A stretch of DNA of 64,000 bases from contig JAUIDN010000005.1 of NCBI GenBank assembly GCA_030428615.1, positions 62,001 through 126,000 of the forward strand, given 5' to 3'. Source of the stretch: Alphaproteobacteria bacterium. GTDB lineage: Bacteria; Pseudomonadota; Alphaproteobacteria; Sphingomonadales; Emcibacteraceae. The translations under genes were made by a program, and so were the position numbers. This document shows, piece after piece, positions 16,721-25,649 of the stretch (position 1 is the stretch's first letter; each line of letters starts with the position of its first letter). The notes under the pieces were generated by a model that had not been told where the DNA came from, did not search any database, and saw nothing but the letters and a program-made list of their open reading frames with translations.

Positions 16721-17724
16721 TAAACGAAACCGTTTGCGGTCCCCGTGCCGGCTTCAGATCTGTAACAGGGTACATAATCAATCATATCCCCCCTCAGATC
16801 AGTATCAAACAAAATACCCGCTGCGGAAATCCAGTTCTTCAGCTCTGACGTGCCGGTCTGAAAGTAACCCTCATCAAGATTTATTAAAGCATCAGCATCG
16901 CGCGCGGATATCGCCTTGATAAATTTCCTGTCCAGTTCTTCATCAATAACAAAGTGGCTCATCCCGCCGGAGCCAATCACTGCTACTCTGAGATCACTTT
17001 CCCAAGACCTTATGGCGTCGCCAACTACTCGGCCAAATTCATAACAACGTTTGGCCGTTGGTTGGTTCGGAGGGAAGAAAGTGTTTGTGATCACCGGAAC
17101 ATTCGGCACAACATTGTCTCTCATTACCTGGCGATAAATATATCCAAAGGCATGCCCCACACCGGATGACCAATGATTTTCATGTCTTGGAATTTCGTTC
17201 ATTTGCGTAACGTCAAATTCAGCTTCGGTTGCTTTTCTGATGATCAGGTCTCCCAGTTCTGGAAGTCCCGGATATTCCTTATATTCCGGCGGGTTATGCC
17301 CGGATTCAGCCGCATGGATACCCGGTGCCATAAGCGCTATTTGCGCCTCGTTTGCCGGTTCATTAAACAGGGTTTCTCCCCTAAAAACGGTGAAAGCCGG
17401 TATAAGCTGATCTGTGAAGATTTCCTTTTGATCATTCCCCATGATGACGGCAACATCGGGTTTGACATCCGCCCAGATGTCTGCCATTTCCTTTACCGCT
17501 TTCTGACATCGATCATGTCTGATCTGCCTTTGTGCGGCGGATGACTGTGTTGCAAGGTCTTCTGAATTGCGAAGGTCCTTTAATTCATCAAATGAATAAT
17601 TTCCAAGTTTATAAGGATGCGAAGGTCGGTTTTTATCCGCCTTTACCCGCATCAACCATTGTTCAGGCGTTGTCGACAATGTCGGACCATGGGAGGTCCA
17701 CAATCCAAGTACTATTTCCGCCAT
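16711..17724 (-). CDS. LigB-type extradiol ring-cleavage dioxygenase with a His-to-Gln change at a metal-ligand position
   Basis: The 337 residues contain one LigB domain and no room for the LigA-like domain of gallate dioxygenases. His12 (WTSHGPTL), His191 (GVGHAFG), His257 (GSGGMSHF) and Glu294 (GTSELKNW) fit the known metal and acid-base residues. In LigB the second iron-binding histidine lies in a NDH motif, whereas here it reads NDQ (Gln99). This could be a natural subfamily variation or alter metal chemistry. It opens a four-gene operon with two RraA proteins and the flavin reductase. A protocatechuate, gallate or related catecholic acid is the likely substrate. Confidence 0.8.
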   Translation of the reverse strand: MAEIVLGLWTSHGPTLSTTPEQWLMRVKADKNRPSHPYKLGNYSFDELKDLRNSEDLATQSSAAQRQIRHDRCQKAVKEMADIWADVKPDVAVIMGNDQKEIFTDQLIPAFTVFRGETLFNEPANEAQIALMAPGIHAAESGHNPPEYKEYPGLPELGDLIIRKATEAEFDVTQMNEIPRHENHWSSGVGHAFGYIYRQVMRDNVVPNVPVITNTFFPPNQPTAKRCYEFGRVVGDAIRSWESDLRVAVIGSGGMSHFVIDEELDRKFIKAISARDADALINLDEGYFQTGTSELKNWISAAGILFDTDLRGDMIDYVPCYRSEAGTGTANGFVYWR

Positions 17725-17748
17725 GTTTATTTTCCCTGATTATTTACT

Positions 17749-17762
17749 GCTATTATAATAAC
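17749..17762. promoter_or_regulatory. Palindromic operator over the promoter of the LigB-RraA operon
   Basis: GCTATTATAATAAC differs at one base from the perfect copy at 13304. On the minus strand TATTAT (17760-17755) lies 16 bases after TTGACT (17782-17777). The start codon is at 17724. The geometry is the same as at the 13304 site. Confidence 0.62.
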
Positions 17763-17792
17763 ATTAAAATATTGATAGTCAATTTTATAAAA

Positions 17793-18233
17793 TCACAGTA
17801 GACGTCGTAAATATTCAAGAAATTTTTTCTGCTCTTCTGCGTTAAGGGGGGCTAACGTTTCTTTGTTAGCTTCATCGCCAAGTGGAATGACCTTATCGAC
17901 AACTTCATTCCCCTCAGCTGTTAGATCAAGAATATGAAGACCAGGCCCATCATCCACATAATTGGACGTAATCATTCCCTTCTTTAATAACCGATCCACC
18001 AAACCGTGAACATTTCCCGGTTCCATGCCAATTCTGCGACCCAGTTTATTCTGCGATGTCGGCCCTTTTTTCTTCAGGCAGGTTAAAGCGGCTGTTTGCA
18101 TCGGACTTAAACCGGTATCAGAAATTTTTTTCTGCATCCTGTTTCTGGCTTTATGAAATACACGTCTTAACAAATGACCTACCTGGTTTTCCAGACCGGA
18201 TTCTTCTACTTGGATATCTTTCTTACGACTCAA
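17793..18233 (-). CDS. MarR-family regulator, probable repressor of the catabolic island
   Basis: This 146-residue protein has the MarR winged helix: LSPMQTAALTCLKKKGPTSQ, NKLGRRIGMEPGNVHGLVDR and LLKKGMITSNYVDDGPGLHI. The start is a TTG at 18233 with AAAGGG seven bases ahead. No ATG in this frame fits. The gene lies at the edge of the aromatic island, directly upstream of the LigB operon and reading the same way. MarR proteins bind short palindromes and release on binding phenolic ligands. The four palindromes at 9238, 9299, 13304 and 17749 are natural targets. Confidence 0.88.
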   Translation of the reverse strand: MSRKKDIQVEESGLENQVGHLLRRVFHKARNRMQKKISDTGLSPMQTAALTCLKKKGPTSQNKLGRRIGMEPGNVHGLVDRLLKKGMITSNYVDDGPGLHILDLTAEGNEVVDKVIPLGDEANKETLAPLNAEEQKKFLEYLRRLL

Positions 18234-18275
18234 ATGATGTCCCTTTTTATTTTTTTTATCTATTTTTCAACTGTA

Positions 18276-18779
18276 ATGGTAATAATAACGAAAGACGAAC
18301 AAAAATCCAACTTTCGAAAGGAAGATACAATAACCGTTTCCATCTATGTCGATGCAGATGCCTGCCCTGTAAAAGAAGAAATATTAAAGGTCGCTTACCG
18401 ACATGGTACAAAAGTTTTTCTTGTGAGCAATCAATGGATGCGCATTGACGCAGGGCCATTGGTCGAAAAAATTGTCGTACCCGAAGGCGCGGATGCCGCT
18501 GACGACTGGATTGCGGACAAGATTGGCAAAAATGATATCGCTATCACCGCAGATATACCGCTTGCCAAACGCTGCCTGGAAAAAGATGCTGTTGCGATTG
18601 GTCCTACTGGAAGGTTATTTTCTGCTGATAATATTGGCATGGCCCTGGCAATGCGGGAATTAAACGCGCACTTAAGAGAAACGGGTGAGAGTAAAGGATA
18701 TAATGCCAGCTTTACAAAATCGGATCGCTCGAATTTTCTGCAGGAGCTCGAAAAACAAATTACCACCTTGAAACAATAA
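18276..18779 (+). CDS. YaiI/YqxD (UPF0178, DUF188) family protein
   Basis: SIYVDADACPVKEEILKVAY, VSNQWMRIDAGPLVEK, EGADAADDWIADKIGKNDIA and ITADIPLAKRCL are the conserved blocks of UPF0178, a NYN/PIN-like fold with acidic residues that suggest a nuclease. Function in the cell is not established. The first ATG that gives a reasonable length is at 18276 but has no ribosome binding site. The family normally begins a few residues before IYVDADAC. Exactly there, AAAGGAAG (18317-18324) precedes an ATA codon at 18330 by five bases, so an unusual ATA start giving 149 residues should be considered. Confidence 0.85.
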   Translation: MVIITKDEQKSNFRKEDTITVSIYVDADACPVKEEILKVAYRHGTKVFLVSNQWMRIDAGPLVEKIVVPEGADAADDWIADKIGKNDIAITADIPLAKRCLEKDAVAIGPTGRLFSADNIGMALAMRELNAHLRETGESKGYNASFTKSDRSNFLQELEKQITTLKQ

Positions 18780-18892
18780 CAAAAAATACCATTTGCAGAT
18801 ATATTCTAAGGACTGGTTAATCATTGGTTCACATGATACTGTTATACAATGTCAGATTATTAAGTTCTCTTACACCTGTTATTTGGAACCCC

Positions 18893-20281
18893 ATGGATAA
18901 TATTCTCGTGTTAAATAAGTTGGAAAATCGCATCAAGTGTTTGTTGCCAGTATTATTCCTTATTTTTTCCGTATTTAGTTCAGGTTACGCAAATGCGCAG
19001 ACCACTCTTGAAACACCGAATGGCTTTACCAGGCCATTACCGAAAGTATGGCCGGATTGGGTAAAGGTTCCTGAAATCAATAATCCTATTTACGTCTGTA
19101 ACAACGGTGATGACGATGGGTCGGGCACGGAATCAGACCCCTATCAATCAATTGAAAAAGCCATATCCGTATATAAGCAGGGCAAGGCGGTATTGTTATG
19201 TCGGGGTGGTGAGTGGACTATCGATAATATCCGTTTTGTTGGAAACAGGTTTACGGAATATGCCTATCTTGGAAGCTATGGAAGCGGCGCGAAACCGTCT
19301 ATTACTTTTCCAGATGGTGGTATCTTTATGGAAGGGGTAGATCATCTTTACTTCCATGACATTAAATTTACCGGTGGTGGATACGGCATCACCAAAAGCG
19401 AATTTGCACGCGTATGGGACGGCATTAATTATGTTGTGTTCAATGATGTTGAAATAACGGAGTTTGCTTTAGGGTTTAATATAAGTGAAGGTCGTATCGA
19501 AAATGGCGTAAATAATACGCATTTTGCTGTTGTCAATTCCGTGGGATACTGGAATCGTTCTGGGTTTATTTTCGGGGGTGTTTCTGATCATACCTTTATT
19601 GATGGAAATACAGCAATGAACAATGGCGGCTTCGGTGGTGCCCACAATTATTATCTGGCCGGACATTGGAAGACCGACACCAAAAATTATGTGTTTCAAC
19701 GCAACAAATCATACAGCAATGCCCCACGTAACGGTAAAGACGGTGGCGGCTGTTCAAGAGGGGCGATAGTTGTTCATGGCTATATCGAAAACCTTTTCTT
19801 TGTTGATAACGTAATTGAGGAAGAAAAAGGAACATCTGAACTCGGCTGTTGGGGCTTTCCTGTCGATGATGGCAGGCTTGATAGTTGGGGAACCGAAAGC
19901 TTTCCAAATCTTACTTATACAGGGAACGTCGGTAAATACACCGGCAATCTTTTAATGGGAATTACAAGTTCTGACGATGCCCTTGTCGGCTGGAATGAAG
20001 GAACCCTTGAAGCGGAAAAAGATGCGATTGGTTTTGCAGCACCCAACAAGGAAAATGGCAGCACACCTATCAATAAAATTACTGTCGTACATAATAAATT
20101 CCGCGTTGAGGGTTCGGTAAGGAACCAATCAACAGGCATTAAAATAAATGTTCCAGATGTGGTACTCGAACATAACGAAGTGACCTATGAAGACCCAAAG
20201 GTCAAATGTTACGTCGTTAATGGTACGGAACTTAACGGTGGGTCACTAGGCAGCAATACCTGTGTTCAAATTACACCATAA
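18893..20281 (+). CDS. Secreted right-handed beta-helix protein
   Basis: From the ATG at 18893 the protein has 462 residues. A hydrophobic signal (LLPVLFLIFSVFSSGYANAQ) ends at a typical Ala-x-Ala site. The mature part has repeated short strands with conserved Asn and Gly turns (VVFNDVEITEFALGFNISEG, HTFIDGNTAMNNGGFGG, YVFQRNKSYSNAPRNGKDGG), which indicates a parallel beta-helix of the pectate lyase/NosD type. No catalytic set is obvious. It may bind or cut a polysaccharide, and the convergent neighbour is a sulfatase (six bases between stops). The frame stays open up to 18824, so the start is uncertain. Confidence 0.7.
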   Translation: MDNILVLNKLENRIKCLLPVLFLIFSVFSSGYANAQTTLETPNGFTRPLPKVWPDWVKVPEINNPIYVCNNGDDDGSGTESDPYQSIEKAISVYKQGKAVLLCRGGEWTIDNIRFVGNRFTEYAYLGSYGSGAKPSITFPDGGIFMEGVDHLYFHDIKFTGGGYGITKSEFARVWDGINYVVFNDVEITEFALGFNISEGRIENGVNNTHFAVVNSVGYWNRSGFIFGGVSDHTFIDGNTAMNNGGFGGAHNYYLAGHWKTDTKNYVFQRNKSYSNAPRNGKDGGGCSRGAIVVHGYIENLFFVDNVIEEEKGTSELGCWGFPVDDGRLDSWGTESFPNLTYTGNVGKYTGNLLMGITSSDDALVGWNEGTLEAEKDAIGFAAPNKENGSTPINKITVVHNKFRVEGSVRNQSTGIKINVPDVVLEHNEVTYEDPKVKCYVVNGTELNGGSLGSNTCVQITP

Positions 20282-20287
20282 ATGAGC

Positions 20288-21946
20288 TTACTCAGGCATG
20301 ATAACGCCGTTATCTGCAGCATATTTGTCCCAGACTGTTACCAATTCCGCAAGCTTTTCCGGATAATCCGTACTTAAGTCATGAACTTCGCCCGGGTCTT
20401 CCCTAATATTGAAAAGTTCCCAATCACCGGTACCAAATCGCGCTTGAAGCTTGATTATTTTCCAATCACCCTTTCTGACGGCCATCCTGCCATTCAGCTC
20501 CCACGCAACGGTATCATTCTCATTATGAACGGATTTCCGTTCACCGAATAAAAACGGAACCAATGATGTCCCGATATAAGGTTGAACGTCCCGCCCCTTG
20601 TATTGAGCGCCGGGATGCTCAGTATCCGCCAACTCCAGGAACGTAACAGGTAAATCAAGGACCGTCATGAATTCATCATTAAGCGTGCCCTCAAGATCAC
20701 CAAGTTTTCCCCGATAATTTATGATACCGGGGACTTTGATACCTCCCTCAGTAGAAAAGCCCTTAAACAGACGCGACGGTGCTGAACCCGCCTGAGCCCA
20801 ATGAGGGCCATAAAAAACATACGAATTTATCTTGCCCATATTACCGAAAGAATTATCAAAGGTGCTGTCAATCCATTCCTGGGGAAACGCCTTATTCATA
20901 CCGGGGCCAAAACCTGCCGCACCATTATCGGACATAAAGATAATAATCGTGTTATCGCGCTGTCCTGACTTTTCAAGATAATCTATAACCCGTCCAATAT
21001 GAAAATCCATATTGTCGACCATCGCGGCATAAATTTCCATTTCCCGGGCATCTATTTTCTTCTGCTCGTCTGATATATTTTCCCAATTTTCACTTTCGGG
21101 ATATACGGGCTGCGGTGCGGCAGCGTTATCATTGACTAAACCAATTTCCCTCATGGCTTGAAGGCGTTTTTGCGTTAACGCACCATATCCTTCATCGTAC
21201 CGTCCTTTATATTTATCGAGATATTCATCCGGTGCCTGAAGCGGCCAGTGGGGTGCCGTGTAGGCAAGATAAGCAAAAAAGGGCTGATCGTCATTCTCCC
21301 CGGAACTGATATATTCAATGATCTTATCAGTATAAAATTCACTGGAGAAGAAATCTTCCGGGAGCGAAACCATTTTTCCGTCTTCCCTGAACCAGGATGT
21401 ATCGTGGTCAACCGTCATCGGTGCATCATCAAAATGGCCTGCTCCGCCCTGAAGAAGCGCAAATGATTTTTCAAATCCCCTCGCTTTTGGTGATTGATCT
21501 TCTTCATAACCGATGTGCCATTTACCCGCCATATAAGTATGGTAGCCCGCATCACGAAGCAGCGAAGATACGGCTACCACGTCCATATTCATATACCCCT
21601 CATAACCGGGTTGTCCCAACTGATTTGGTGCCTGGTCATTATACATCGTACCCATGCCACCAACATGACTGTCTGCACCACCCAGCAACATCGTCCGGGT
21701 CGGAGAACAAGCTGCGGCGGCATAAAAATTACTCAGCTTAACACCGCCAGCTGCCAATTCATCAAGATTTGGTGTTGATATTTCACCACCAAACGGACCT
21801 ATATCAGAATATCCGAGATCATCAGCCAAAATAAGCAGGATATTCGGCCTGACCGCGCCCTCTTCCTTTTGTTCGCGCGCAGTTTCAGTTTCCGCGCAAG
21901 CCGTTAAAACGACAGGTAAAATCAGTAAGGCGTAAATTTTTCTCAT
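20288..21946 (-). CDS. Type I sulfatase, lipoprotein
   Basis: This 552-residue protein opens with a lipoprotein signal (LILPVVLTAC, Cys17). ILLILADDLGYSD gives the metal-binding aspartates. The sulfatase signature CSPTR is at residues 80-84, where Cys80 would become formylglycine. HWPLQAPDEY and DNGAAG supply further active-site residues. The length and the order of motifs match arylsulfatases of the A type. It would be anchored to a membrane on the periplasmic side and remove sulfate from a sulfated sugar or aryl compound. A formylglycine-generating enzyme is not encoded in the window. Confidence 0.9.
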   Translation of the reverse strand: MRKIYALLILPVVLTACAETETAREQKEEGAVRPNILLILADDLGYSDIGPFGGEISTPNLDELAAGGVKLSNFYAAAACSPTRTMLLGGADSHVGGMGTMYNDQAPNQLGQPGYEGYMNMDVVAVSSLLRDAGYHTYMAGKWHIGYEEDQSPKARGFEKSFALLQGGAGHFDDAPMTVDHDTSWFREDGKMVSLPEDFFSSEFYTDKIIEYISSGENDDQPFFAYLAYTAPHWPLQAPDEYLDKYKGRYDEGYGALTQKRLQAMREIGLVNDNAAAPQPVYPESENWENISDEQKKIDAREMEIYAAMVDNMDFHIGRVIDYLEKSGQRDNTIIIFMSDNGAAGFGPGMNKAFPQEWIDSTFDNSFGNMGKINSYVFYGPHWAQAGSAPSRLFKGFSTEGGIKVPGIINYRGKLGDLEGTLNDEFMTVLDLPVTFLELADTEHPGAQYKGRDVQPYIGTSLVPFLFGERKSVHNENDTVAWELNGRMAVRKGDWKIIKLQARFGTGDWELFNIREDPGEVHDLSTDYPEKLAELVTVWDKYAADNGVIMPE

Positions 21947-22017
21947 TTATCTTCCCGAAGTTTCGTAAATATATTTTTATAGTATTATGACGCTGTATAG
22001 CATAATTTTAACATCAA

Positions 22018-24234
22018 ATGATATCACACAATTTCAAAATAATCTGCATCGCAGCAATATTGCTATTGTTCACCACCGCCGTAATGGTCGTGCCATATTC
22101 AGGAAATTCATGGGCGCGCGGTCAAACCAATGCTTCGCCAGCGCACACCGAACAATGGCAAAAATGGGAAAAATCCCACCATCAGAAATCGATGCTTGTC
22201 GCGAACACGGATAACATACTTGGGAATTTTGACGATGCGGAGATAACCATTAACGGTATCAGGACGGAATTCTTTAAAAAGAGCGGGAGCTATTGGGTCA
22301 GAACCGAAGATGTTATCGGCATTCCCAAAGAATTTGAGATTGAATATGCGTTTGGTTTCGAACCGCTACAGCAATATCTGGTCAAAACCGAAAATGGAAA
22401 ATATCAGGTTCTTCCTTTTTCCTGGGACAGTCGTGACGCCGAACGCGGTGGCCAGCGCTGGTTTCATATTTATGGTGACGACCACATCGCCGTGAATGAC
22501 CGCCTTCATTGGACGGGGCCACTGCAAAACTGGAATGGGATGTGCGCCGATTGCCATTCTACCGGGTTAAAAAGAAATTATAATACCGAGACTGACCAAT
22601 TTAAAACATCATGGCAATCCGCTAATGTATCCTGTGCCTCCTGTCATTCAAAAGACGACTATAGCGACTTTAACACCCCATCCGACGATTCAGGCTGGGA
22701 ATTCATAGAAGCAAGCAAGAGTGCGCTCTGGTCGGGAAAGCCAAGGCCATCAGCAGAAATTGAGGTATGCGCCGCATGTCATTCAAGACGCGCACCAATT
22801 ACAGACGGGTTTAGGGCTGATGCAAAATTCCTTGATCAGTTTATGCCCACACTTATTCAGCCACCAGAATATTTTCCAGATGGCCAGGTGAAAGGGGAAG
22901 ATTATGTTTGGGGATCATTTCTGCAAAGCAAAATGTATTCAAAAGGGGTGCTCTGCAGCGACTGTCATGACCCTCACAGTCTGGAATTGAAGGCTAGTGG
23001 AAACGCTTTATGCGGGCAATGCCATCTTCCAACTCATTTCGATACGCCGGATCACCACAACCATAAAATCGGATCGACTGGCGCGCAGTGTGTCAATTGC
23101 CATATGCCAGAGACCACATTTATGCAAATTGACGCACGGAATGATCACAGTTTCCGCATCCCGCGCCCGGACTTAAACCAGAAAACTGCAAGCCCAGATG
23201 CCTGTACATCCTGCCATGCGACCATGACATCACAGCAGGCGTCGCAAACAATTGAAAACTGGTATGGGGAAAATACCGGCACCCCTGCCCATTACGGTGA
23301 GATACTGAATGACGTTTTGATGAACGAAATTGGCGCAGAAGAAAATTTGAAAAGATTGATTTATGATCAGGACATGCCGGTTATTATTCGCGCGAGTGCA
23401 TTTTCATTACTGGGTCACTATCCCAACGAAGATACCCTTTCACATGTCCGCGCCGGTCTCAACTCACAGGAACCCCTAATCCGTCTTGGCGCTATTCGAA
23501 GTACGGGGTTCCTGCCACCCGCACAAAGAGAAACATTATTATCTCCACTGCTTGATGACGAATATAAAGCCATCAGGATTGAAGCATTTAATGGTATTGG
23601 AAATGCCGATGCCGCCGATAAAGCAAAAAACGAGTATCTGGAAGCGGCAGAGCAATCAATGTGGCGTGGTGAGGGACGATATAACCTCGCCCTTTTTCAT
23701 CAAAGAAATGGTGAGATTGAGGAAGCAACAAAATTATATTTGAGCGCCCAGAAAATAGATCCCTATTTCTCAGCCAGTTACGTTAATCTTGCGGATTTAT
23801 TCCGAGCTCAAGGGAATGAAAACATGAACGGCCAGATTGTGGATAGGGGATTGTCCCTGATGCCTGATGATCCCGCCCTCAATTTTTCAAAAGCATTGCA
23901 TCTGGTGCGCACACAGCGGGCAGGAGAAGCGCTTCCTTACCTGGATCAGGCCGTTAGGTACGCCCCCGATAATACACGTTATGCATATGTCTATGCCGTC
24001 GCATTAAAGGATTTAGGAGAAGACGACAAGGCAATATCGGTATTAAAAAATGCGAACCGTGTAACCAAAAACAATCCGGATATCATCTTTTTGCTTCTTG
24101 ACTTAAACCGGGCTAAGGGAGACTGGAAAGAAGCATTGAAATATGCAGAAAATCTGAGTAAGCTTTTGCCGGGGAACCCAACGATAAGCCGTGTCATTAC
24201 GGATTTAAAACAAAAGGTAGGGAATTTCAATTGA
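22018..24234 (+). CDS. Seven-heme cytochrome c with HEAT/TPR repeats
   Basis: This 738-residue exported protein has a signal peptide at residues 5-34. Seven CxxCH heme sites follow at about 176, 206, 251, 313, 332, 358 and 396 (for example CADCH, CASCH, CVNCH). The middle holds HEAT-like helices (about 430-530), and the C-terminus holds TPR repeats (about 540-730: YNLAFHQRNGEIEEATKLYL-like units). Similar multiheme-TPR proteins carry electrons in the periplasm. The partner oxidoreductase is not in the window. Its TGA overlaps the TTG start of the symporter gene, so the two are translationally coupled. Confidence 0.88.
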   Translation: MISHNFKIICIAAILLLFTTAVMVVPYSGNSWARGQTNASPAHTEQWQKWEKSHHQKSMLVANTDNILGNFDDAEITINGIRTEFFKKSGSYWVRTEDVIGIPKEFEIEYAFGFEPLQQYLVKTENGKYQVLPFSWDSRDAERGGQRWFHIYGDDHIAVNDRLHWTGPLQNWNGMCADCHSTGLKRNYNTETDQFKTSWQSANVSCASCHSKDDYSDFNTPSDDSGWEFIEASKSALWSGKPRPSAEIEVCAACHSRRAPITDGFRADAKFLDQFMPTLIQPPEYFPDGQVKGEDYVWGSFLQSKMYSKGVLCSDCHDPHSLELKASGNALCGQCHLPTHFDTPDHHNHKIGSTGAQCVNCHMPETTFMQIDARNDHSFRIPRPDLNQKTASPDACTSCHATMTSQQASQTIENWYGENTGTPAHYGEILNDVLMNEIGAEENLKRLIYDQDMPVIIRASAFSLLGHYPNEDTLSHVRAGLNSQEPLIRLGAIRSTGFLPPAQRETLLSPLLDDEYKAIRIEAFNGIGNADAADKAKNEYLEAAEQSMWRGEGRYNLALFHQRNGEIEEATKLYLSAQKIDPYFSASYVNLADLFRAQGNENMNGQIVDRGLSLMPDDPALNFSKALHLVRTQRAGEALPYLDQAVRYAPDNTRYAYVYAVALKDLGEDDKAISVLKNANRVTKNNPDIIFLLLDLNRAKGDWKEALKYAENLSKLLPGNPTISRVITDLKQKVGNFN

Positions 24235-25649
24235 GTGATACTGTTACGCGAAAAGCAACGTGGACATCCCGGTCCGCTTTCCTAATGGCCGCAATAGGAT
24301 GTGCTGTTGGTCTGGGAAATTTATGGCGCTTTCCATATATTGCCGGCCAAAATGGCGGTAGTGCATTTATTATGGTTTACCTCGGGTTTGTTTTTATTTT
24401 GGGTGTGCCACTCATTATGTCCGAACTCGCTATAGGCCGCGAAGGCAAACTCAGTGCCGTGGAGACCATGAACCGGTTGATTAAAAGAGGACACCACCCA
24501 ATTTGGAAAATTATTGGCTGGGTCAGTATTCTGGTCCCCATTCTCGGCCTTTCTTATTATTGCGTGATCGCCGGATGGTCAGTTGAATATATCTTTAAAG
24601 CGGCGCTGGGTAATTTCACAGGTGTTGATGCCGCCGGATCGGGTGCAATTTTTCAAGAGGCGCAGGACAACGTCCTTTCATCAGTACTCTGGTTCAGCCT
24701 TTTCCTGTTTACGACTGTCACCGTTATTTCGATGGGTGTAAAGAATGGTCTGGAAAAAGCGGTGAAGGTCATGCTACCCGCGTTATTCATCATTCTCGTC
24801 TTTCTCGCCATTTACGCCATGAGCACTGGTGATTCAGCGGGCGCTGTCGAGTTTTTATTAAACCCCGACTTTTCAAAACTGACACCACGGGCAATACTGG
24901 AAGCGTTGGGCCAAGCGCTCTTCTCATTGGCGATCGGGGTTGGCGGGCTTATCACCTACGGCGCTTATTTGCCTGATGATGTATCACTTTCTAAATCTGC
25001 CGGTATAATCGCGATCGCGGACTCGCTGGTTGCTTTACTCGCAGGGTTTGCCATTTTCCCGATCGTTTTTGAATATGGTCTACAACCCGGTGAAGGTCCC
25101 GGTCTGATTTTTGCCACGTTACCCATTGCGTTTGGTCAAATGCCCGGCGGCATTTTGTTTGGTACACTCTTCTTTTTACTGCTTTCCTTCGCTGCTTTTT
25201 CTTCAACGGTTGGCATGCTGGAGCCAATAGTTGCATGGTTTGTGGATAAAGGAAAATCGCGCATCAAAATGGCCTGGGGTTCAGGGATGATCGCATGGTC
25301 CATTGGCATGTTCATGGTGCTGTCCTTTAATGTTCTTGCCAACTTCCGTCCACTGGATTTTATTCCGCTATATGAAGGGAAGAACCTGTTTCTCATTATG
25401 GATTACACGGTCGCAAATGTTCTTATTCCTATCAATGCGCTGATGATCGGCCTATTCGCCGGATGGGCAATGACCAATGAAATGGCCGAAAAACAATTCG
25501 GCTTCGCTTATGGCAGCAAAGAATTCACATTATGGCGCATCAGTACAAAATACATCGCAACAATTGCCATTTCGGTCACGGTTCTGGTCATGATATTTGG
25601 AATGGACGTCGTATTAAGTGCGTTCAATGCTGTAATTGCTTTCTTTTAA
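24231..25649 (+). CDS. Sodium:neurotransmitter symporter-family (NSS) transporter
   Basis: The 472 residues give about twelve membrane segments. The family signature WTSRSAFLMAAIGCAVGLGN, then LWRFPYIAGQNGG, is intact at residues about 11-43 and forms the sodium and substrate site. NSS transporters of bacteria import amino acids such as tryptophan, tyrosine or leucine with sodium. The start is TTG, nested in the upstream stop (TTGA). The last 36 bases overlap the convergent D-amino-acid dehydrogenase gene. Linkage to a multiheme cytochrome gene is unusual for this family. Confidence 0.9.
   Translation: MSDTVTRKATWTSRSAFLMAAIGCAVGLGNLWRFPYIAGQNGGSAFIMVYLGFVFILGVPLIMSELAIGREGKLSAVETMNRLIKRGHHPIWKIIGWVSILVPILGLSYYCVIAGWSVEYIFKAALGNFTGVDAAGSGAIFQEAQDNVLSSVLWFSLFLFTTVTVISMGVKNGLEKAVKVMLPALFIILVFLAIYAMSTGDSAGAVEFLLNPDFSKLTPRAILEALGQALFSLAIGVGGLITYGAYLPDDVSLSKSAGIIAIADSLVALLAGFAIFPIVFEYGLQPGEGPGLIFATLPIAFGQMPGGILFGTLFFLLLSFAAFSSTVGMLEPIVAWFVDKGKSRIKMAWGSGMIAWSIGMFMVLSFNVLANFRPLDFIPLYEGKNLFLIMDYTVANVLIPINALMIGLFAGWAMTNEMAEKQFGFAYGSKEFTLWRISTKYIATIAISVTVLVMIFGMDVVLSAFNAVIAFF

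Noticed and set aside
20288..25649. A polysaccharide utilisation locus around the beta-helix protein and sulfatase
   Set aside because: Only one sulfatase and one beta-helix protein are present, with no TonB receptor, glycoside hydrolase or sugar transporter nearby.
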